Origin: Enterobacteriaceae bacterium RIT714
GTDB lineage: Bacteria; Pseudomonadota; Gammaproteobacteria; Enterobacterales; Enterobacteriaceae
Direction of reading: 5' to 3'
NCBI GenBank assembly: GCA_009668015.1
Contig: WJYB01000001.1
Span: forward strand, 372,001-436,000
DNA length: 64,000 nt
Below the pieces are notes generated by a model. That model ran no database searches. It was not told the origin of the DNA and saw only the letters and a list, made by a program, of their open reading frames with translations. The position numbers were made by a program, and so were the translations under genes. Within the stretch, counting starts at the first letter, position 1. Every line of letters starts with the position of its first letter. Shown here piece after piece: positions 6,935 to 16,668 of the stretch.

Positions 6935-8814
6935 AAGGCCCCTCTGCGTCCTGGACGCGGCAGCCAGCGGCCAATGACGCCGCGCTGAATGGTGCGTAAT
7001 TCTGTCTCGGTAAACACGTTAATGGAGGCGTGACGGGCAAGATAGTTCTCCAGGATCAGCCCAAAGAGATAGGGGCTTACACCAGAAAAATTCTCCTCAT
7101 CGACGGTTAGCGTACATTTGACGCCACGGCCATACATCAACAACCCGTTCCCAGGTAAACGGCGCACCACCGGGACGGTTTCGCACCCGACAAGCCCGCT
7201 AATTTGGGACAGCGCCTCGTGATCGGTGTTATCGACAAAAAGTTCCAGCATTTGACGAAAGGCTTCCCCTCCGGCGACATGCTCACGATCTGAAAGAGGC
7301 TGATAGTTGAAATTAAGCTGACGGATCAACCGCCAGGCCGATTCACTGGCGACAAATGGCGCACGAGGTGAACTGGGTGGTGAAATAAACCTCGCGCCAT
7401 GTACAGGCGCAGCGTCGGAGATCGTCAGATCGTACTGCCCGGTTCGTGAGATCAGGCGTGGCAAATCGCGATTTGTCACCATTGCTTCTACCGACAAGTA
7501 GCGAATATCATCGCTGAAAGGAGCTTCCTGCTGATCGACGAGTGACAGGAAAACCTCTGTCCCGTTATAGAGCGTCTGGGAGTGATACTTTCGTTGATGC
7601 TGGTGGTTACCCGAACGCTGCCTGCGCGTCAAAGAGAAGTAGCGCCCAAAGTTACCGCGATCGCTATGACGAGTCTGGAAAAGAGGGTTGAAAGTGACTT
7701 CCTTATTATGTTCCGCCTGTTGACCTGTTACGCGGGTGATGGCGTGAATCTCATAATCAAGAGGGCGGCTGCGGTCAGGAACAATGTGCAGTTCGTTGCT
7801 GTTGCGTTTGACTTCGAGCTTATCAACCCGCTTTGGGAACAGATTAATAACCGGAGTGCAATAAAGCTGAAAACGCTCGACATCGATATGTCCCGCCAGA
7901 TCCTGCGGTATCTGGTTCAGCAAAATAATGATTTCAAGTTCACGGGTGTTGTTGTTCTTTATGCCCGCTGAAAGATGATTCAGAGTAAAGAAATAGAATC
8001 GCTGGCGGCAGGCGAAGTATTCGTGCACCAGATTATGGCCATGGAAAATGTTCCAGTTAACGGGAAGCAGGCTTTTCTCGACTGACATACCATCGAACAG
8101 CAGCGCATCCCGATGAATAACAGTATCTTTCCAGCCCTCATCGGTAGCATGACGCAAAATTGTTGCCTGATGGCCGCTGTGCAAAAGTTCAAACAGACGT
8201 GACACGATCCGCTCGTCGCCACTGAGATAGATGGGTAATGAAGTCAGATCTGTCAGTTCTGAAAAAGTCATTCCTTCCTGAATCTGCAGCCGCAAACGTA
8301 ATGTCCCTTTAAGTGCATTCAGATCTATCTGGTGACTTTCCAGATTGGGCAAATCAGGGGGGAGGGAGGTCATCCTGGCATCACTAATAGTGAGTGGCCA
8401 TAAGCGAACAGACTGACCACTGCGAAATTCACAGCGGGTGGACTCTCCAGGGAAGATCGATGTAAAGAAAGCACTATTTTTCGGTATTTCATATCCCAGG
8501 GTCAGATCGCCTTCCTTGAGATTGGGGCGTAACTGCACTACGCCAATTGAGGGCGTCGGGGCATTATAATTAGGATAAATCACATCCAGTAATCGTTGCG
8601 TAAATGCCGGGAATTCAGCATCCAGTTTTAGCTGCGTTCTTGCAGCAATAAAACTAAAGGATTCAATTAAACGCTCAACAAAAGGATCAGCAACATCAAT
8701 ACCATGAATACCCAAGCGACTGGCTATTTTGGGATGTTTTTCCGCAAACTCACCTGCCATTTCACGCATGAAAGTGAGTTCTCTATTATAATAGTCAAGA
8801 AACTTATGTTCCAC
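6931..8814 (-). CDS. tssF: T6SS baseplate wedge protein TssF
   Basis: A 627-residue protein whose N-terminus shows the TssF signature: FLDYYNRELTFMREMAGEFA followed by HPKIASRLGI and VADPFVERLIESFSFIAAR. The C-terminal motif YLFGLILENYLARHASINVF and the ending EGN-like RGVIGRWLPRPG also fit. TssF is the structural core of the T6SS baseplate and binds TssG, TssK and the VgrG hub. The start codon is GTG at 8814. It is the first gene of the minus operon and is divergent from clpV across a 386-base AT-rich gap that must hold promoters for both arms. Length is slightly above the usual 580-620. Confidence 0.95.
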   Translation of the reverse strand: MEHKFLDYYNRELTFMREMAGEFAEKHPKIASRLGIHGIDVADPFVERLIESFSFIAARTQLKLDAEFPAFTQRLLDVIYPNYNAPTPSIGVVQLRPNLKEGDLTLGYEIPKNSAFFTSIFPGESTRCEFRSGQSVRLWPLTISDARMTSLPPDLPNLESHQIDLNALKGTLRLRLQIQEGMTFSELTDLTSLPIYLSGDERIVSRLFELLHSGHQATILRHATDEGWKDTVIHRDALLFDGMSVEKSLLPVNWNIFHGHNLVHEYFACRQRFYFFTLNHLSAGIKNNNTRELEIIILLNQIPQDLAGHIDVERFQLYCTPVINLFPKRVDKLEVKRNSNELHIVPDRSRPLDYEIHAITRVTGQQAEHNKEVTFNPLFQTRHSDRGNFGRYFSLTRRQRSGNHQHQRKYHSQTLYNGTEVFLSLVDQQEAPFSDDIRYLSVEAMVTNRDLPRLISRTGQYDLTISDAAPVHGARFISPPSSPRAPFVASESAWRLIRQLNFNYQPLSDREHVAGGEAFRQMLELFVDNTDHEALSQISGLVGCETVPVVRRLPGNGLLMYGRGVKCTLTVDEENFSGVSPYLFGLILENYLARHASINVFTETELRTIQRGVIGRWLPRPGRRGAL

Positions 8815-9200
8815 TGATGATATACCCTGGACCGCTACGGTGACTGTTTGATTTATGAAAATATATTAATCGAGTCTGTAAATGATGGTGCTTATTTTAG
8901 TCTATTATTGGACTTTATTTTAATTGACTTGTTAGCCATAATAAATTCTCCCTTCCTTCTATCTCAAACTTCTTCACCTCAAGCTTGATAATAACAAAAG
9001 AAACAACAAATACGATGTCGGTATAACTGTAACTAAACATTTCATTTTTGATTTATCATTGTTATTCAGTTGGTTATGCTTTTCTCTTCTCATTTTTTAA
9101 GATGAATCTTTGGGCAAATGTCTTATTGTTGAGTGAGGCGATTAAAATATCTGTGTATTCATAATCAACTCTTGTTTAATAAGCGCATTGAAAAAGGGAA
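8815..9200. promoter_or_regulatory. Divergent AT-rich control region between tssF and clpV
   Basis: This 386-base stretch has no plausible gene and is far richer in A and T than the flanking coding DNA, with many TTATTA, AATATA and TTTTTA-type runs. It separates the first genes of two divergent T6SS arms, so it should carry two promoters and probably sites for silencing by H-NS-type proteins, which favour such DNA. I could not single out a convincing -35/-10 pair or a Fur or sigma-54 site. The clpV ribosome binding site (AAGGGAA) is at its right end. Confidence 0.6.
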
Positions 9201-11903
9201 GTGGTCGTGGCGTCAGAAATACATGAGCCAGTACCAGCTGTAGGTATAAGAAGGAAAGAAAATTTGGCCATCGCAAGGAAGAACCTTTTTAGCAAGCTGA
9301 ATAATACTCTATTTCGTAGTATCGAAAGCGCAACGACGCTTTGTAAGTTACGAGGTAACCCATATGTTGAATTAGTGCACTGGTTTAATCAGCTGTGGTC
9401 GCAGGAAACTGACAATGATTTTAAAATCATTGTACGGCAATTCGAAGTAGATGTTGCTCAACTTGAGCGAGATCTGGAACGAGCAATGTCTCGGTTGCCG
9501 ACGGGTGCAAGTAGTATTGCTGATTTTTCATATTGCATTGAACTGGCAATCGAGCGTGCCTGGGTATATTCCAGCCTCGAATGTGCGGCAACAGGTATTC
9601 GTAGCGGACATCTGCTGATTGCCATGCTGACCACGATGGAATTACGTCGCGAATTGTTGGCCATGATCCCTGGGCTGGATCGCATTGCCTTGGATCATCT
9701 GACCAACGATATGCAATTCATTCTGCGCAACTCCAGCGAATCGCTGGATGCAGACGACTTTACCCGCTCCGATGCATTACCCGGAGAGGCTAGCGGATCG
9801 GTCTCAACATCAGGTGGCGCAAGTCTTGCACAATATGCCACTGATCTTACTGCGCTGGCACGGGAAGGCAAAATCGACCCAGTGATTGGACGTAGCCAGG
9901 AGATTAGCACAATGGTGGATATTCTCCTGCGTAGGCGGCAGAACAATCCACTGTTGACCGGTGAGGCGGGCGTTGGCAAGACAGCGGTAGTAGAAGGACT
10001 TGCGCTGGCGATAGCCAGCGGCGAAGTCCCACCCGCTTTATCTCAGGTTCGTCTGCTGACGCTCGACGTGGTAGCACTGTCGGCCGGGGCCAGTATGAAA
10101 GGTGAATTTGAAGCGCGATTAAAGGCCGTATTGGATGAGGCGATGTCATCTGTTGCCCCGGTCGTACTGTTCATCGATGAAGTGCACGTCCTGGTGGGCG
10201 CAGGCGGTGCAGCAGGGACCGGTGATGCAGCTAATTTGCTTAAGCCAGCACTGGCTCGAGGAAAATTGCGCACCATTGGCGCGACAACCTGGAGCGAGTT
10301 TAAGCGACACATTGAAAAAGATCCGGCGTTGACGCGTCGTTTCCAGGTATTGCAGATCGATGAGCCAGGCGAGGCTACTGCAGTATCTATGCTACGTGGA
10401 CTGGTGCCAACACTGGAAGCACACCATGGCGTGTGGATCATGGATGAAGCGCTGACAACTGCGGTTCGTCTGTCGCATCGCTACATTCCCGCTCGCCAGT
10501 TACCTGACAAGGCAATTGGTCTACTGGATACTGCCTGTGCAAGGGTATCGACCGCACAAAATATGCAGCCAGTGGAACTCCAGCTGCTGAAAGCCGAAAT
10601 TAACGATATCCAGGCAGAGCGGGAAAGGATTGAAAAAGCGCAGCATTATGGCAAAGAAACGTTACGGTCAGATGAAGATCTGGACGCAAAACTCGCAAGC
10701 CTTGCTGAAAAAGAAGAGGCACTTTGCCAGCGCTGGGAGCAGGAAAAACTCTGCGTGGAAGCGATTCTGGCCCAACGCCAGCGCCTCGACGAACCCGGTG
10801 AACAGTTTGAATCCGGTGCTGATGCCAACCGTGAGACATTGCAGCAGTTGGAAAATTCTTTGCGCGACATTCGCGGCAAAACGCCTCTGGTTCAGGCAGA
10901 AGTGAATGCCGATGTAGTGGCATCAATTGTTTCTGACTGGACAGGCATCCCGACCGGACAGATGCTTGAGGATGACTATAAAGCCGTCGCAGAGCTTCCC
11001 CAGCGTCTGCAAGAGCGGGTTATCGGTCAGTCTCATGCGCTTCAGCAGATTGCGGAACGGATCCTGGTATCCCGTGCTGGACTCGGGAACCCGAACAAGC
11101 CAGTAGGTGTTTTTATGTTGGTGGGAACATCGGGTATCGGTAAAACGGAAACTGCGCTGGCGCTGGCTGAAATCCTCTATGGTGGTGAGCAGAATCTGAT
11201 CACGATTAATATGAGCGAGTATCAAGAGGCCCACACGGTTTCATCACTCAAGGGCGCGCCTCCTGGGTATGTGGGATATGGTGAAGGCGGTGTACTGACA
11301 GAGGCTGTTCGCCGTAAACCTTACAGTGTTATTTTGCTGGATGAAATTGAAAAAGCGCATCCTGATATCCATGAGATTTTTTTCCAGGTATTTGATAAAG
11401 GCTGGATGGAGGATGGTGAAGGTCGCTATATTGATTTCAAAAATACCACGTTGCTAATGACTAGCAATGCGGGCAGTGAGTTAATTACTCAATTGTATAT
11501 CGACCCAGAGACCGCACCCGAAAGTGAAGGGCTACTGGAGTTGCTAGAGCCGGAATTGCTCAAAACATTCCCTCCTGCATTTTTGGGACGTTTGGAAATT
11601 ATTCCATATTTGCCTCTACAGCAGGAGACACTCCAGGCGATAGTGCGTTTACAACTTGAAAAAATATCTCAACGCCTCTACGAGCATTATCGCATTGAAA
11701 TGAAATATGAAGAGTCATTGCTGGACGTTATTATTTCTCAGTGTGCTGTGGCGCAAACGGGGGCCCGTGCGCTTATTCAGGTGGTTGAGAAAAATATCAT
11801 GCCGGAGATGGGACGATATGTTTTATCACACAAGAAAGACCATGATGGGCAGGTGCTGTATTTAAACAGTGATGCTGAAGGTAAATTCAGCGTGACGTTT
11901 TAA
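9201..11903 (+). CDS. clpV: T6SS sheath-disassembly ATPase TssH/ClpV
   Basis: A 900-residue two-ring AAA+ ATPase. The N-domain (about 30-180) contains the ClpV-type FRSIESATTLCKLRGNPYVE, which recognises the contracted TssB/TssC sheath. First AAA domain: Walker A GEAGVGKT (254-261) and Walker B VVLFIDE (321-327). A coiled middle region follows (about 455-560), then the second AAA domain with Walker A GTSGIGKT near 643-650 and Walker B VILLDE. ClpV recycles the sheath after firing. The start is GTG at 9201 or GTG at 9207; the latter is better spaced from AAGGGAA. The N-terminus has about 25 residues before the usual beginning of the family (a basic RRKENLAIARKN stretch). First gene of the plus arm, followed by the fimbrial genes instead of tssB. 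Confidence 0.95.
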   Translation: MVVASEIHEPVPAVGIRRKENLAIARKNLFSKLNNTLFRSIESATTLCKLRGNPYVELVHWFNQLWSQETDNDFKIIVRQFEVDVAQLERDLERAMSRLPTGASSIADFSYCIELAIERAWVYSSLECAATGIRSGHLLIAMLTTMELRRELLAMIPGLDRIALDHLTNDMQFILRNSSESLDADDFTRSDALPGEASGSVSTSGGASLAQYATDLTALAREGKIDPVIGRSQEISTMVDILLRRRQNNPLLTGEAGVGKTAVVEGLALAIASGEVPPALSQVRLLTLDVVALSAGASMKGEFEARLKAVLDEAMSSVAPVVLFIDEVHVLVGAGGAAGTGDAANLLKPALARGKLRTIGATTWSEFKRHIEKDPALTRRFQVLQIDEPGEATAVSMLRGLVPTLEAHHGVWIMDEALTTAVRLSHRYIPARQLPDKAIGLLDTACARVSTAQNMQPVELQLLKAEINDIQAERERIEKAQHYGKETLRSDEDLDAKLASLAEKEEALCQRWEQEKLCVEAILAQRQRLDEPGEQFESGADANRETLQQLENSLRDIRGKTPLVQAEVNADVVASIVSDWTGIPTGQMLEDDYKAVAELPQRLQERVIGQSHALQQIAERILVSRAGLGNPNKPVGVFMLVGTSGIGKTETALALAEILYGGEQNLITINMSEYQEAHTVSSLKGAPPGYVGYGEGGVLTEAVRRKPYSVILLDEIEKAHPDIHEIFFQVFDKGWMEDGEGRYIDFKNTTLLMTSNAGSELITQLYIDPETAPESEGLLELLEPELLKTFPPAFLGRLEIIPYLPLQQETLQAIVRLQLEKISQRLYEHYRIEMKYEESLLDVIISQCAVAQTGARALIQVVEKNIMPEMGRYVLSHKKDHDGQVLYLNSDAEGKFSVTF

Positions 11904-12011
11904 CCGGTGAGTCTGTTTGCTTTTCATATATTATGATGGGCAAATACATTCAAAATGGCTTTAATAAGTAACCACAATAATTAGTAATGTGATAATATCT
12001 AAGGAATAGAA
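11904..12011 (+). promoter_or_regulatory. Probable fimbrial operon promoter region
   Basis: This 108-base AT-rich gap between clpV and the major pilin contains GTGATAATATCT just upstream of an AAGGAAT ribosome binding site (around 12001), a reasonable extended -10 candidate. No terminator hairpin follows clpV, so read-through from the T6SS promoter into the pilin gene is also possible. No invertible-element repeats of the fim type were seen. Confidence 0.4.
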
Positions 12012-12563
12012 ATGTCTAAATTAAAAACTACGGCATGCGCAATCGCGCTTTCAATGATCTCTGCGTATTCATTTGCTGCAGGAACAGTGACTCAGGGAAC
12101 GGTAACGTTTACCGGTAAACTTATTGCTGATACTTGTAGTATTGTAGCAGGCGATGAAGATTTACAGGTTATTCTGCCAACACTGTCTATCCAATCATTG
12201 GCTAAATCCGGTGCCACAGCAGGGACAACGACTTTCAATATCCACGTCGAGTCATGCCCATCGACTTTAACTGATGTTGCTGCGCACTTTGAGGCGATCA
12301 ATAGCGATGGTTTTAATGCCACTACTCAGAACCTGACCAACAGCACTTTGGTAGCTGACGGCGGTGCCGCTAATGTTGAAGTTCGTTTATTTGATAAAGA
12401 CGGCAGCTCACAGCTTCCAGTAGGTGGAACTGGCTCCTTCTTCCCTGTGGATGCAACGTCGCATAAAGCGACCATGACTTACATCGGTGGATACTATGCA
12501 ACTGGTGTTACGACTGCTGGTGATGTGACAGCTAAAGTACAATATACGCTGGCGTACAAATAA
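12012..12563 (+). CDS. Major fimbrial subunit (FimA-type pilin)
   Basis: A 183-residue pilin with a signal peptide (MSKLKTTACAIALSMISAYS, cleavage likely after FA before AGTVTQG). The mature part starts with the alternating donor strand GTVTFTGKLIADTCSI and carries the conserved pilin cysteine pair (DTCSI and VESCPS). It ends with the usual chaperone-binding strand VQYTLAYK. Subunits are secreted by Sec, folded by the periplasmic chaperone and polymerised by the usher. It is followed by a strong hairpin with a T run, which would make it the most abundant transcript of the fimbrial set. The set sits between clpV and tssB in the T6SS plus arm. Confidence 0.9.
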   Translation: MSKLKTTACAIALSMISAYSFAAGTVTQGTVTFTGKLIADTCSIVAGDEDLQVILPTLSIQSLAKSGATAGTTTFNIHVESCPSTLTDVAAHFEAINSDGFNATTQNLTNSTLVADGGAANVEVRLFDKDGSSQLPVGGTGSFFPVDATSHKATMTYIGGYYATGVTTAGDVTAKVQYTLAYK

Positions 12564-12568
12564 TATTC

Positions 12569-12607
12569 CGACAGGCTGTTGGCTAGCCTTCAGCCTGTCG
12601 TTTTTTT
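12569..12607 (+). terminator. Intra-operon hairpin terminator after major pilin
   Basis: A perfect 10-base-pair stem (CGACAGGCTG at 12569-12578 with CAGCCTGTCG at 12591-12600), a 12-base loop and seven T immediately after. This is a textbook intrinsic terminator placed between pilin and chaperone genes. Partial read-through would yield excess pilin over chaperone and usher. Confidence 0.9.
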
Positions 12608-12622
12608 CAATAAGGTGTGCTC

Positions 12623-13390
12623 ATGTCTTTAATTAAAAAATTTCTTTTATTGTCAGCTTTATTAAGTGCATCCACGACCAGTATGGCCGGTGTAACTATT
12701 GCAGGTACACGCATTGTTTTTCCCGGTAATGAACGGGAAGTGAGTGTCAGAACTAACAATAAAGGGAAGTTGCCTGCTTTAGTGCAGGTGTGGATTGATG
12801 ACGGAAAAGCCAATGAAGATATTAATCGTGTAAAAACTCCCTTTATTATCACTCCTCCTGTGTACCGTGTTGAGCCGGGTAAAGGGCAAAGCCTGCGATT
12901 AATCTATACCGGGATGTCTTTGCCGCAGGACCGGGAGTCATTATTTTGGTTTAACCTTTTGGAAATTCCACCTGTATCAAAAGATGCTGATAAAAGCAAA
13001 AACCATCTTGAACTGGCATTCCGTACACGAATTAAACTCTTCTGGCGTCCGGATACGCTGAAAGAGAACAGCGTGGATACGTTTAAACGTCTGAAATGGG
13101 ATATCACTCGCGACAGTAAAAAAGGAACTGGAATTCGCATCACTAACCCAACCGGATATTTCTTTTCTTTTGATACCGGCACATTCACGCAGGATGGAAA
13201 GAAATACGAGATGAATATGGATATGGTTGCCCCTGGGGCTACGGAAACCTGGTATGCCAATAATGGCAGTGCGGCAACCGGAAGTGTCACTCAGATTACC
13301 GTAAAACTATTGAATGATTATGGCTCTCCGGTTGAAAAGACTCTGATAAATCAGGCTGGTAAAGGGTACACCGAAAAAGTATCTGAATAA
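12623..13390 (+). CDS. Periplasmic fimbrial chaperone (PapD/FimC family)
   Basis: About 255 residues starting at ATG 12623, which has AAGG seven bases upstream; an in-frame GTG at 12617 is too close to that site. There is a signal peptide ending STTSMA, then the first immunoglobulin-like domain with GTRIVFPGNEREVSVRTNN, the TPPVYRVEPGKGQSLRLIY segment with the family's arginine, and ESLFWFNLLEIPP. The second domain begins at about 125 (LELAFRTRIKLFWRP). Chaperones of this family cap pilin subunits by donor-strand complementation and deliver them to the usher. It serves the pilin upstream, the minor subunit downstream and probably the adhesin encoded in the tssA operon. Confidence 0.93.
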   Translation: MSLIKKFLLLSALLSASTTSMAGVTIAGTRIVFPGNEREVSVRTNNKGKLPALVQVWIDDGKANEDINRVKTPFIITPPVYRVEPGKGQSLRLIYTGMSLPQDRESLFWFNLLEIPPVSKDADKSKNHLELAFRTRIKLFWRPDTLKENSVDTFKRLKWDITRDSKKGTGIRITNPTGYFFSFDTGTFTQDGKKYEMNMDMVAPGATETWYANNGSAATGSVTQITVKLLNDYGSPVEKTLINQAGKGYTEKVSE

Positions 13391-13417
13391 CCCGTTCATT
13401 ATATCAAGAAGGAAATG

Positions 13418-13440
13418 AATTTCTGTTTTACACAGAAATT
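13418..13440 (+). other. Small hairpin between chaperone and usher genes
   Basis: A 9-base-pair stem AATTTCTGT (13418-13426) pairs with ACAGAAATT (13432-13440) around a 5-base loop. No T run follows, so it is more likely an mRNA stability or processing element than a terminator. The usher start (GTG, 13479) lies 38 bases downstream. Confidence 0.5.
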
Positions 13441-13478
13441 TCAATGAGCGCACAGGGCTTCCGATTTAAGGATAAAAA

Positions 13479-16073
13479 GTGAAACTCGTAAAAGATATAA
13501 CGCCAAAGAAGATGTTGAGTGTCCCTGTCAGGACGCTGGCGTCCCTGACTTGTGTTCTGCTGATGATCCCCAAGGTTTGGGCACAGCAAACCGAAAGTGC
13601 CAGTGGAGAATCTTCAAATGTTGAACAGATGGACTTTGATCCTAGCTTCATTCATGGCGCGGGCATCAACGTTTCGCAGTTCCGCGAGGGTAACCCTGTT
13701 TCTCCCGGCGTTCATTCGCTGAATGTGGTCGTTAATGGCGAAATGCGTGGACGTCACGATATCCGCTTCGTATCTGTGGAAGGAAAAACCAATGCGGAGC
13801 CCAGTTTTACACACGAAGAGTTAACCCAGCTGGGAATTAAACTCGGAGAAGGGGTGACTCTGGATGCAGGAAAGTCCTATCGACTAAACGAGTTGATTAA
13901 AGGCAGTCAGAGCTATTACAACAGCGGTGACTTTGAGCTGAGCATCAGTGTTCCGCAAGTCAACCAGGTTATCTATCCGCGCGGATATGTCGATCCTGCT
14001 CGTTGGGTAGAAGGGAACACAGCAGGTTTCCTGGACTACAACGCGAATGTCTATGCACTGTCGACTGGACCGGATAATGGTGACGATCGCAGCGACGATT
14101 ACACCAGCAACATTGGTTTACTTGCCGGGTTCAACATGGCTGGCTGGCGATTACGTCACCGCTCGAACAGTGGCTGGTCGAAAGACGATCACCATTTGCA
14201 TACCGACAGCCTGGCGACTTATGCTGCAACGGATATCACGCCTCTGAAAAGTCAGTTAACTTTGGGGGACAGTAATACCTCTGGTAATCTTTTCGACAGT
14301 TTTAATCTGCGCGGGGCGCAGTTGCAGTCTGATGACAGAATGCTGCCGGAAGGGTTACGCAATTACTCTCCGATTGTTCGCGGTACGGCTGAAACCAACG
14401 CCAAAGTCACTATTACTCAGCATGGCATGACCGTCTATCAGACAGTCGTCCCTCCGGGCCCCTTTGAGTTAACCGACATCGGTGCAATGGGGTATGGCGG
14501 CGACCTGCAGATGACGATTACTGAAGCAGACGGGTCTACGCGCATCAGTAATATTCCTTTTTCAGCACCACCAATGCTGCTGCATAAAGGCGTCAGAAAT
14601 TTCGATCTGGCTGTAGGCGAAATGAATGATGACTCTTTGAAAGAGAAACCTAAGCTTGCACAGTTAATCATGCGATATGGTATTGGCAATAATTATACCA
14701 TCTACAGCGGATCGCAGGTTTCGGAGCACTACCACGCGATGTCGATTGGTAATGCGATCAACACTGTTCTCGGTGGCGTATCGTTTGACCTGATTCGTGC
14801 CTGGGCAGAAGTCGAGGACGGCAAAGAATCAAGCGGCAATAGTTATAGTGTCGCCTTTACGAAATTTATGGCCGAAACGGCGACCAACTTTACGATGGCG
14901 GCATATCGTTATTCCAGCAAAGGGTACTACTCACTGCGCGATGCGAGTATTGCGCGTGATGGGCGTACGAACGACGATTATGACGTTGATTACCGGACTA
15001 AGTCGCGAGTTACGGCAAGTGTCTCCCAGACGTTGTGGGATAACAGCACGCTGAGTTTGACCGGCAGTCTGTATTCCTACTGGAGTGATGATTCTACGGC
15101 GAAGCAATACTCTGTGACTTGGTCGAAAACGCTACGCTATTTCTCGCTAGCGCTGACCGCGATGCGTACCAGTGATGAAGACGGAGATTATGAAAACTCT
15201 GTTATGGCGTCGATTAACGTGCCGCTCAGTAGTGGAATCAATAGCAAACCACTGTTCAGTTCGCTCTATTCGACCTACAGCCACTCAAATCCGAAGAGCG
15301 ATCGCTTCCAGCTCAATGCTAACGGAAGCCAGGGTGAGCAGAGCGAGTTGACCTACGGCGTGGGAACATCGCTGGAAAAAGCGTATGACGATGATTCTCG
15401 TGAATCGGTGTCGGGCAACATGAACTACCGCGGCCAGTTGGGTCAGTTTGGCATGACAGCAGGCGTTGATAACAGTGGCTCATCGCGTCAGCTATCTCTT
15501 TCCGCGAGCGGCAGCGTTGCTGCTCACAAAGGAGGGATCACCCTCGGTCCTTCAGTCGGGGATTCGCCTTTCGCCATTATTGGCGCACCGGGTGCGACCG
15601 GAGCAAAAGTATTTAACGGTCAGGGAGCTAAAATTGATCGTCGTGGTTACGCGATTATGCCTTCGCTAACTCCATATCGTGAAAATAGCGTCGCACTTGA
15701 TTATAAAACAGTACCCGATAGTGTTGACGTCATGGAGAGTCAGCGCACTGTCATCCCACGCGATGGTGCGATTATCGCTGTAGATATGAAGACCATTGAG
15801 GGTGTACCTATGGTTCTGACTATCCGTGATGAGAAAGGCGAATTTATTCCGGCAGGAAGTGAGTTATTGGATGATAAAGGCGTCAGTCAGGGAATGACGG
15901 GCCAGGGGGGTATGGCATTTGTACGCGGATGGGATCCGGCTTCTGGCAATCTGTGGGTGGTTGCAGGAAAAGATAAATGCCGTGTTACCCCTCGGGTGAA
16001 TAACCAGAATAAAGTTAACGCCAGTCAGAAAAATAACATCGTGCAAATGGAGGCGACATGTTATCGCAATTAA
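13479..16073 (+). CDS. Outer-membrane fimbrial usher
   Basis: An 864-residue usher of the FimD/PapC family. It starts at GTG 13479 with AAGGAT upstream. After a signal sequence (ending KVWAQ) come the N-terminal periplasmic domain (FDPSFIHGAGINVSQFREGN, then GVHSLNVVVNGE), a 24-strand beta-barrel region with the plug (PIVRGTAETNAKVTITQHG, PPGPFELTDI), and C-terminal domains with RDGAIIAVDMKTIEG and GQGGMAFVRG. It forms the translocation pore that recruits chaperone-subunit complexes and builds the fibre on the surface. Its 3' end overlaps the minor subunit gene by 16 bases. Length is typical. Confidence 0.95.
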   Translation: MKLVKDITPKKMLSVPVRTLASLTCVLLMIPKVWAQQTESASGESSNVEQMDFDPSFIHGAGINVSQFREGNPVSPGVHSLNVVVNGEMRGRHDIRFVSVEGKTNAEPSFTHEELTQLGIKLGEGVTLDAGKSYRLNELIKGSQSYYNSGDFELSISVPQVNQVIYPRGYVDPARWVEGNTAGFLDYNANVYALSTGPDNGDDRSDDYTSNIGLLAGFNMAGWRLRHRSNSGWSKDDHHLHTDSLATYAATDITPLKSQLTLGDSNTSGNLFDSFNLRGAQLQSDDRMLPEGLRNYSPIVRGTAETNAKVTITQHGMTVYQTVVPPGPFELTDIGAMGYGGDLQMTITEADGSTRISNIPFSAPPMLLHKGVRNFDLAVGEMNDDSLKEKPKLAQLIMRYGIGNNYTIYSGSQVSEHYHAMSIGNAINTVLGGVSFDLIRAWAEVEDGKESSGNSYSVAFTKFMAETATNFTMAAYRYSSKGYYSLRDASIARDGRTNDDYDVDYRTKSRVTASVSQTLWDNSTLSLTGSLYSYWSDDSTAKQYSVTWSKTLRYFSLALTAMRTSDEDGDYENSVMASINVPLSSGINSKPLFSSLYSTYSHSNPKSDRFQLNANGSQGEQSELTYGVGTSLEKAYDDDSRESVSGNMNYRGQLGQFGMTAGVDNSGSSRQLSLSASGSVAAHKGGITLGPSVGDSPFAIIGAPGATGAKVFNGQGAKIDRRGYAIMPSLTPYRENSVALDYKTVPDSVDVMESQRTVIPRDGAIIAVDMKTIEGVPMVLTIRDEKGEFIPAGSELLDDKGVSQGMTGQGGMAFVRGWDPASGNLWVVAGKDKCRVTPRVNNQNKVNASQKNNIVQMEATCYRN

Positions 16074-16642
16074 TGAGCCAAATATTTCAGGCGCGAAAAA
16101 CAAACGCGATGGCGTTACTTTTAGTATCACCCTTGACGTTAGCTCAGCCTTGCGGAACTCAGGATAGTTGTAAGGTTGATGTTGAGTTTAAGGGTAATTA
16201 TCTGGAAAAGACCTGTGAGCTAAGTATTAACAATGGAACGGAGAATGAAACGGTTTCTTTACCGGTAATTTCGACGAACACGTTAGATCATGATGGCGCG
16301 GAAGCAGGAAGTCAGCTCTTTGCGATTACTTTAAAAGATTGCCCGACAAATAAAGCGATATCACTTTATTTTGCCAGCACTTCCGTCGGTGTTGATACAT
16401 TAACCAGCAATCTGTTAAATACCACCGGGTCTGAATATAGTCAGAATGTGGAAGTCCGTTTACGGAACAGCGGTCAGCAGCAAATGATTATCAACGATCC
16501 TGCCAGTAGTCAAAGTTATGATGTGAGCGTCGTTGGTGATGTAACGCACCAGTTTATTGCCAGTTATTATGCAGCCGGAAGCTCAAAGGTAAGTGCAGGA
16601 TTGCTGAATACCTCTGCTGCAATTGTTGTGAATTATAAATAA
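16058..16642 (+). CDS. Minor fimbrial subunit
   Basis: A 194-residue pilin-like protein. The start at 16058 is preceded by GGAGG at 16049-16053; an alternative ATG at 16073 forms TAATG with the usher stop but lacks such a site. It has a signal peptide (ALLLVSPLTLAQ) and then CGTQDSCKVDVEFKGNYLEK. It keeps the pilin cysteines (EKTCELS, LKDCPT) and the terminal strand AAIVVNYK. The extra CGTQDSC pair near the mature N-terminus is unusual for a shaft subunit and may mark a linker or tip adaptor between the shaft and the adhesin at 3818-4837. Single-domain, so not itself an adhesin of the FimH type. Confidence 0.85.
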   Translation: MLSQLMSQIFQARKTNAMALLLVSPLTLAQPCGTQDSCKVDVEFKGNYLEKTCELSINNGTENETVSLPVISTNTLDHDGAEAGSQLFAITLKDCPTNKAISLYFASTSVGVDTLTSNLLNTTGSEYSQNVEVRLRNSGQQQMIINDPASSQSYDVSVVGDVTHQFIASYYAAGSSKVSAGLLNTSAAIVVNYK

Positions 16643-16668
16643 GATAGTTTGGATATATTTAACTAATA

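Noticed and set aside
8815-9200. Search for a sigma-54 or Fur site between the T6SS arms.
   Set aside because: No GG-N10-GC pair or 19-base Fur-like palindrome that I would defend; only the AT-rich character is reported.
12012-16642. Possibility of a fim-type invertible promoter for the pilin gene.
   Set aside because: No pair of inverted repeats flanking the promoter and no recombinase gene in the window.
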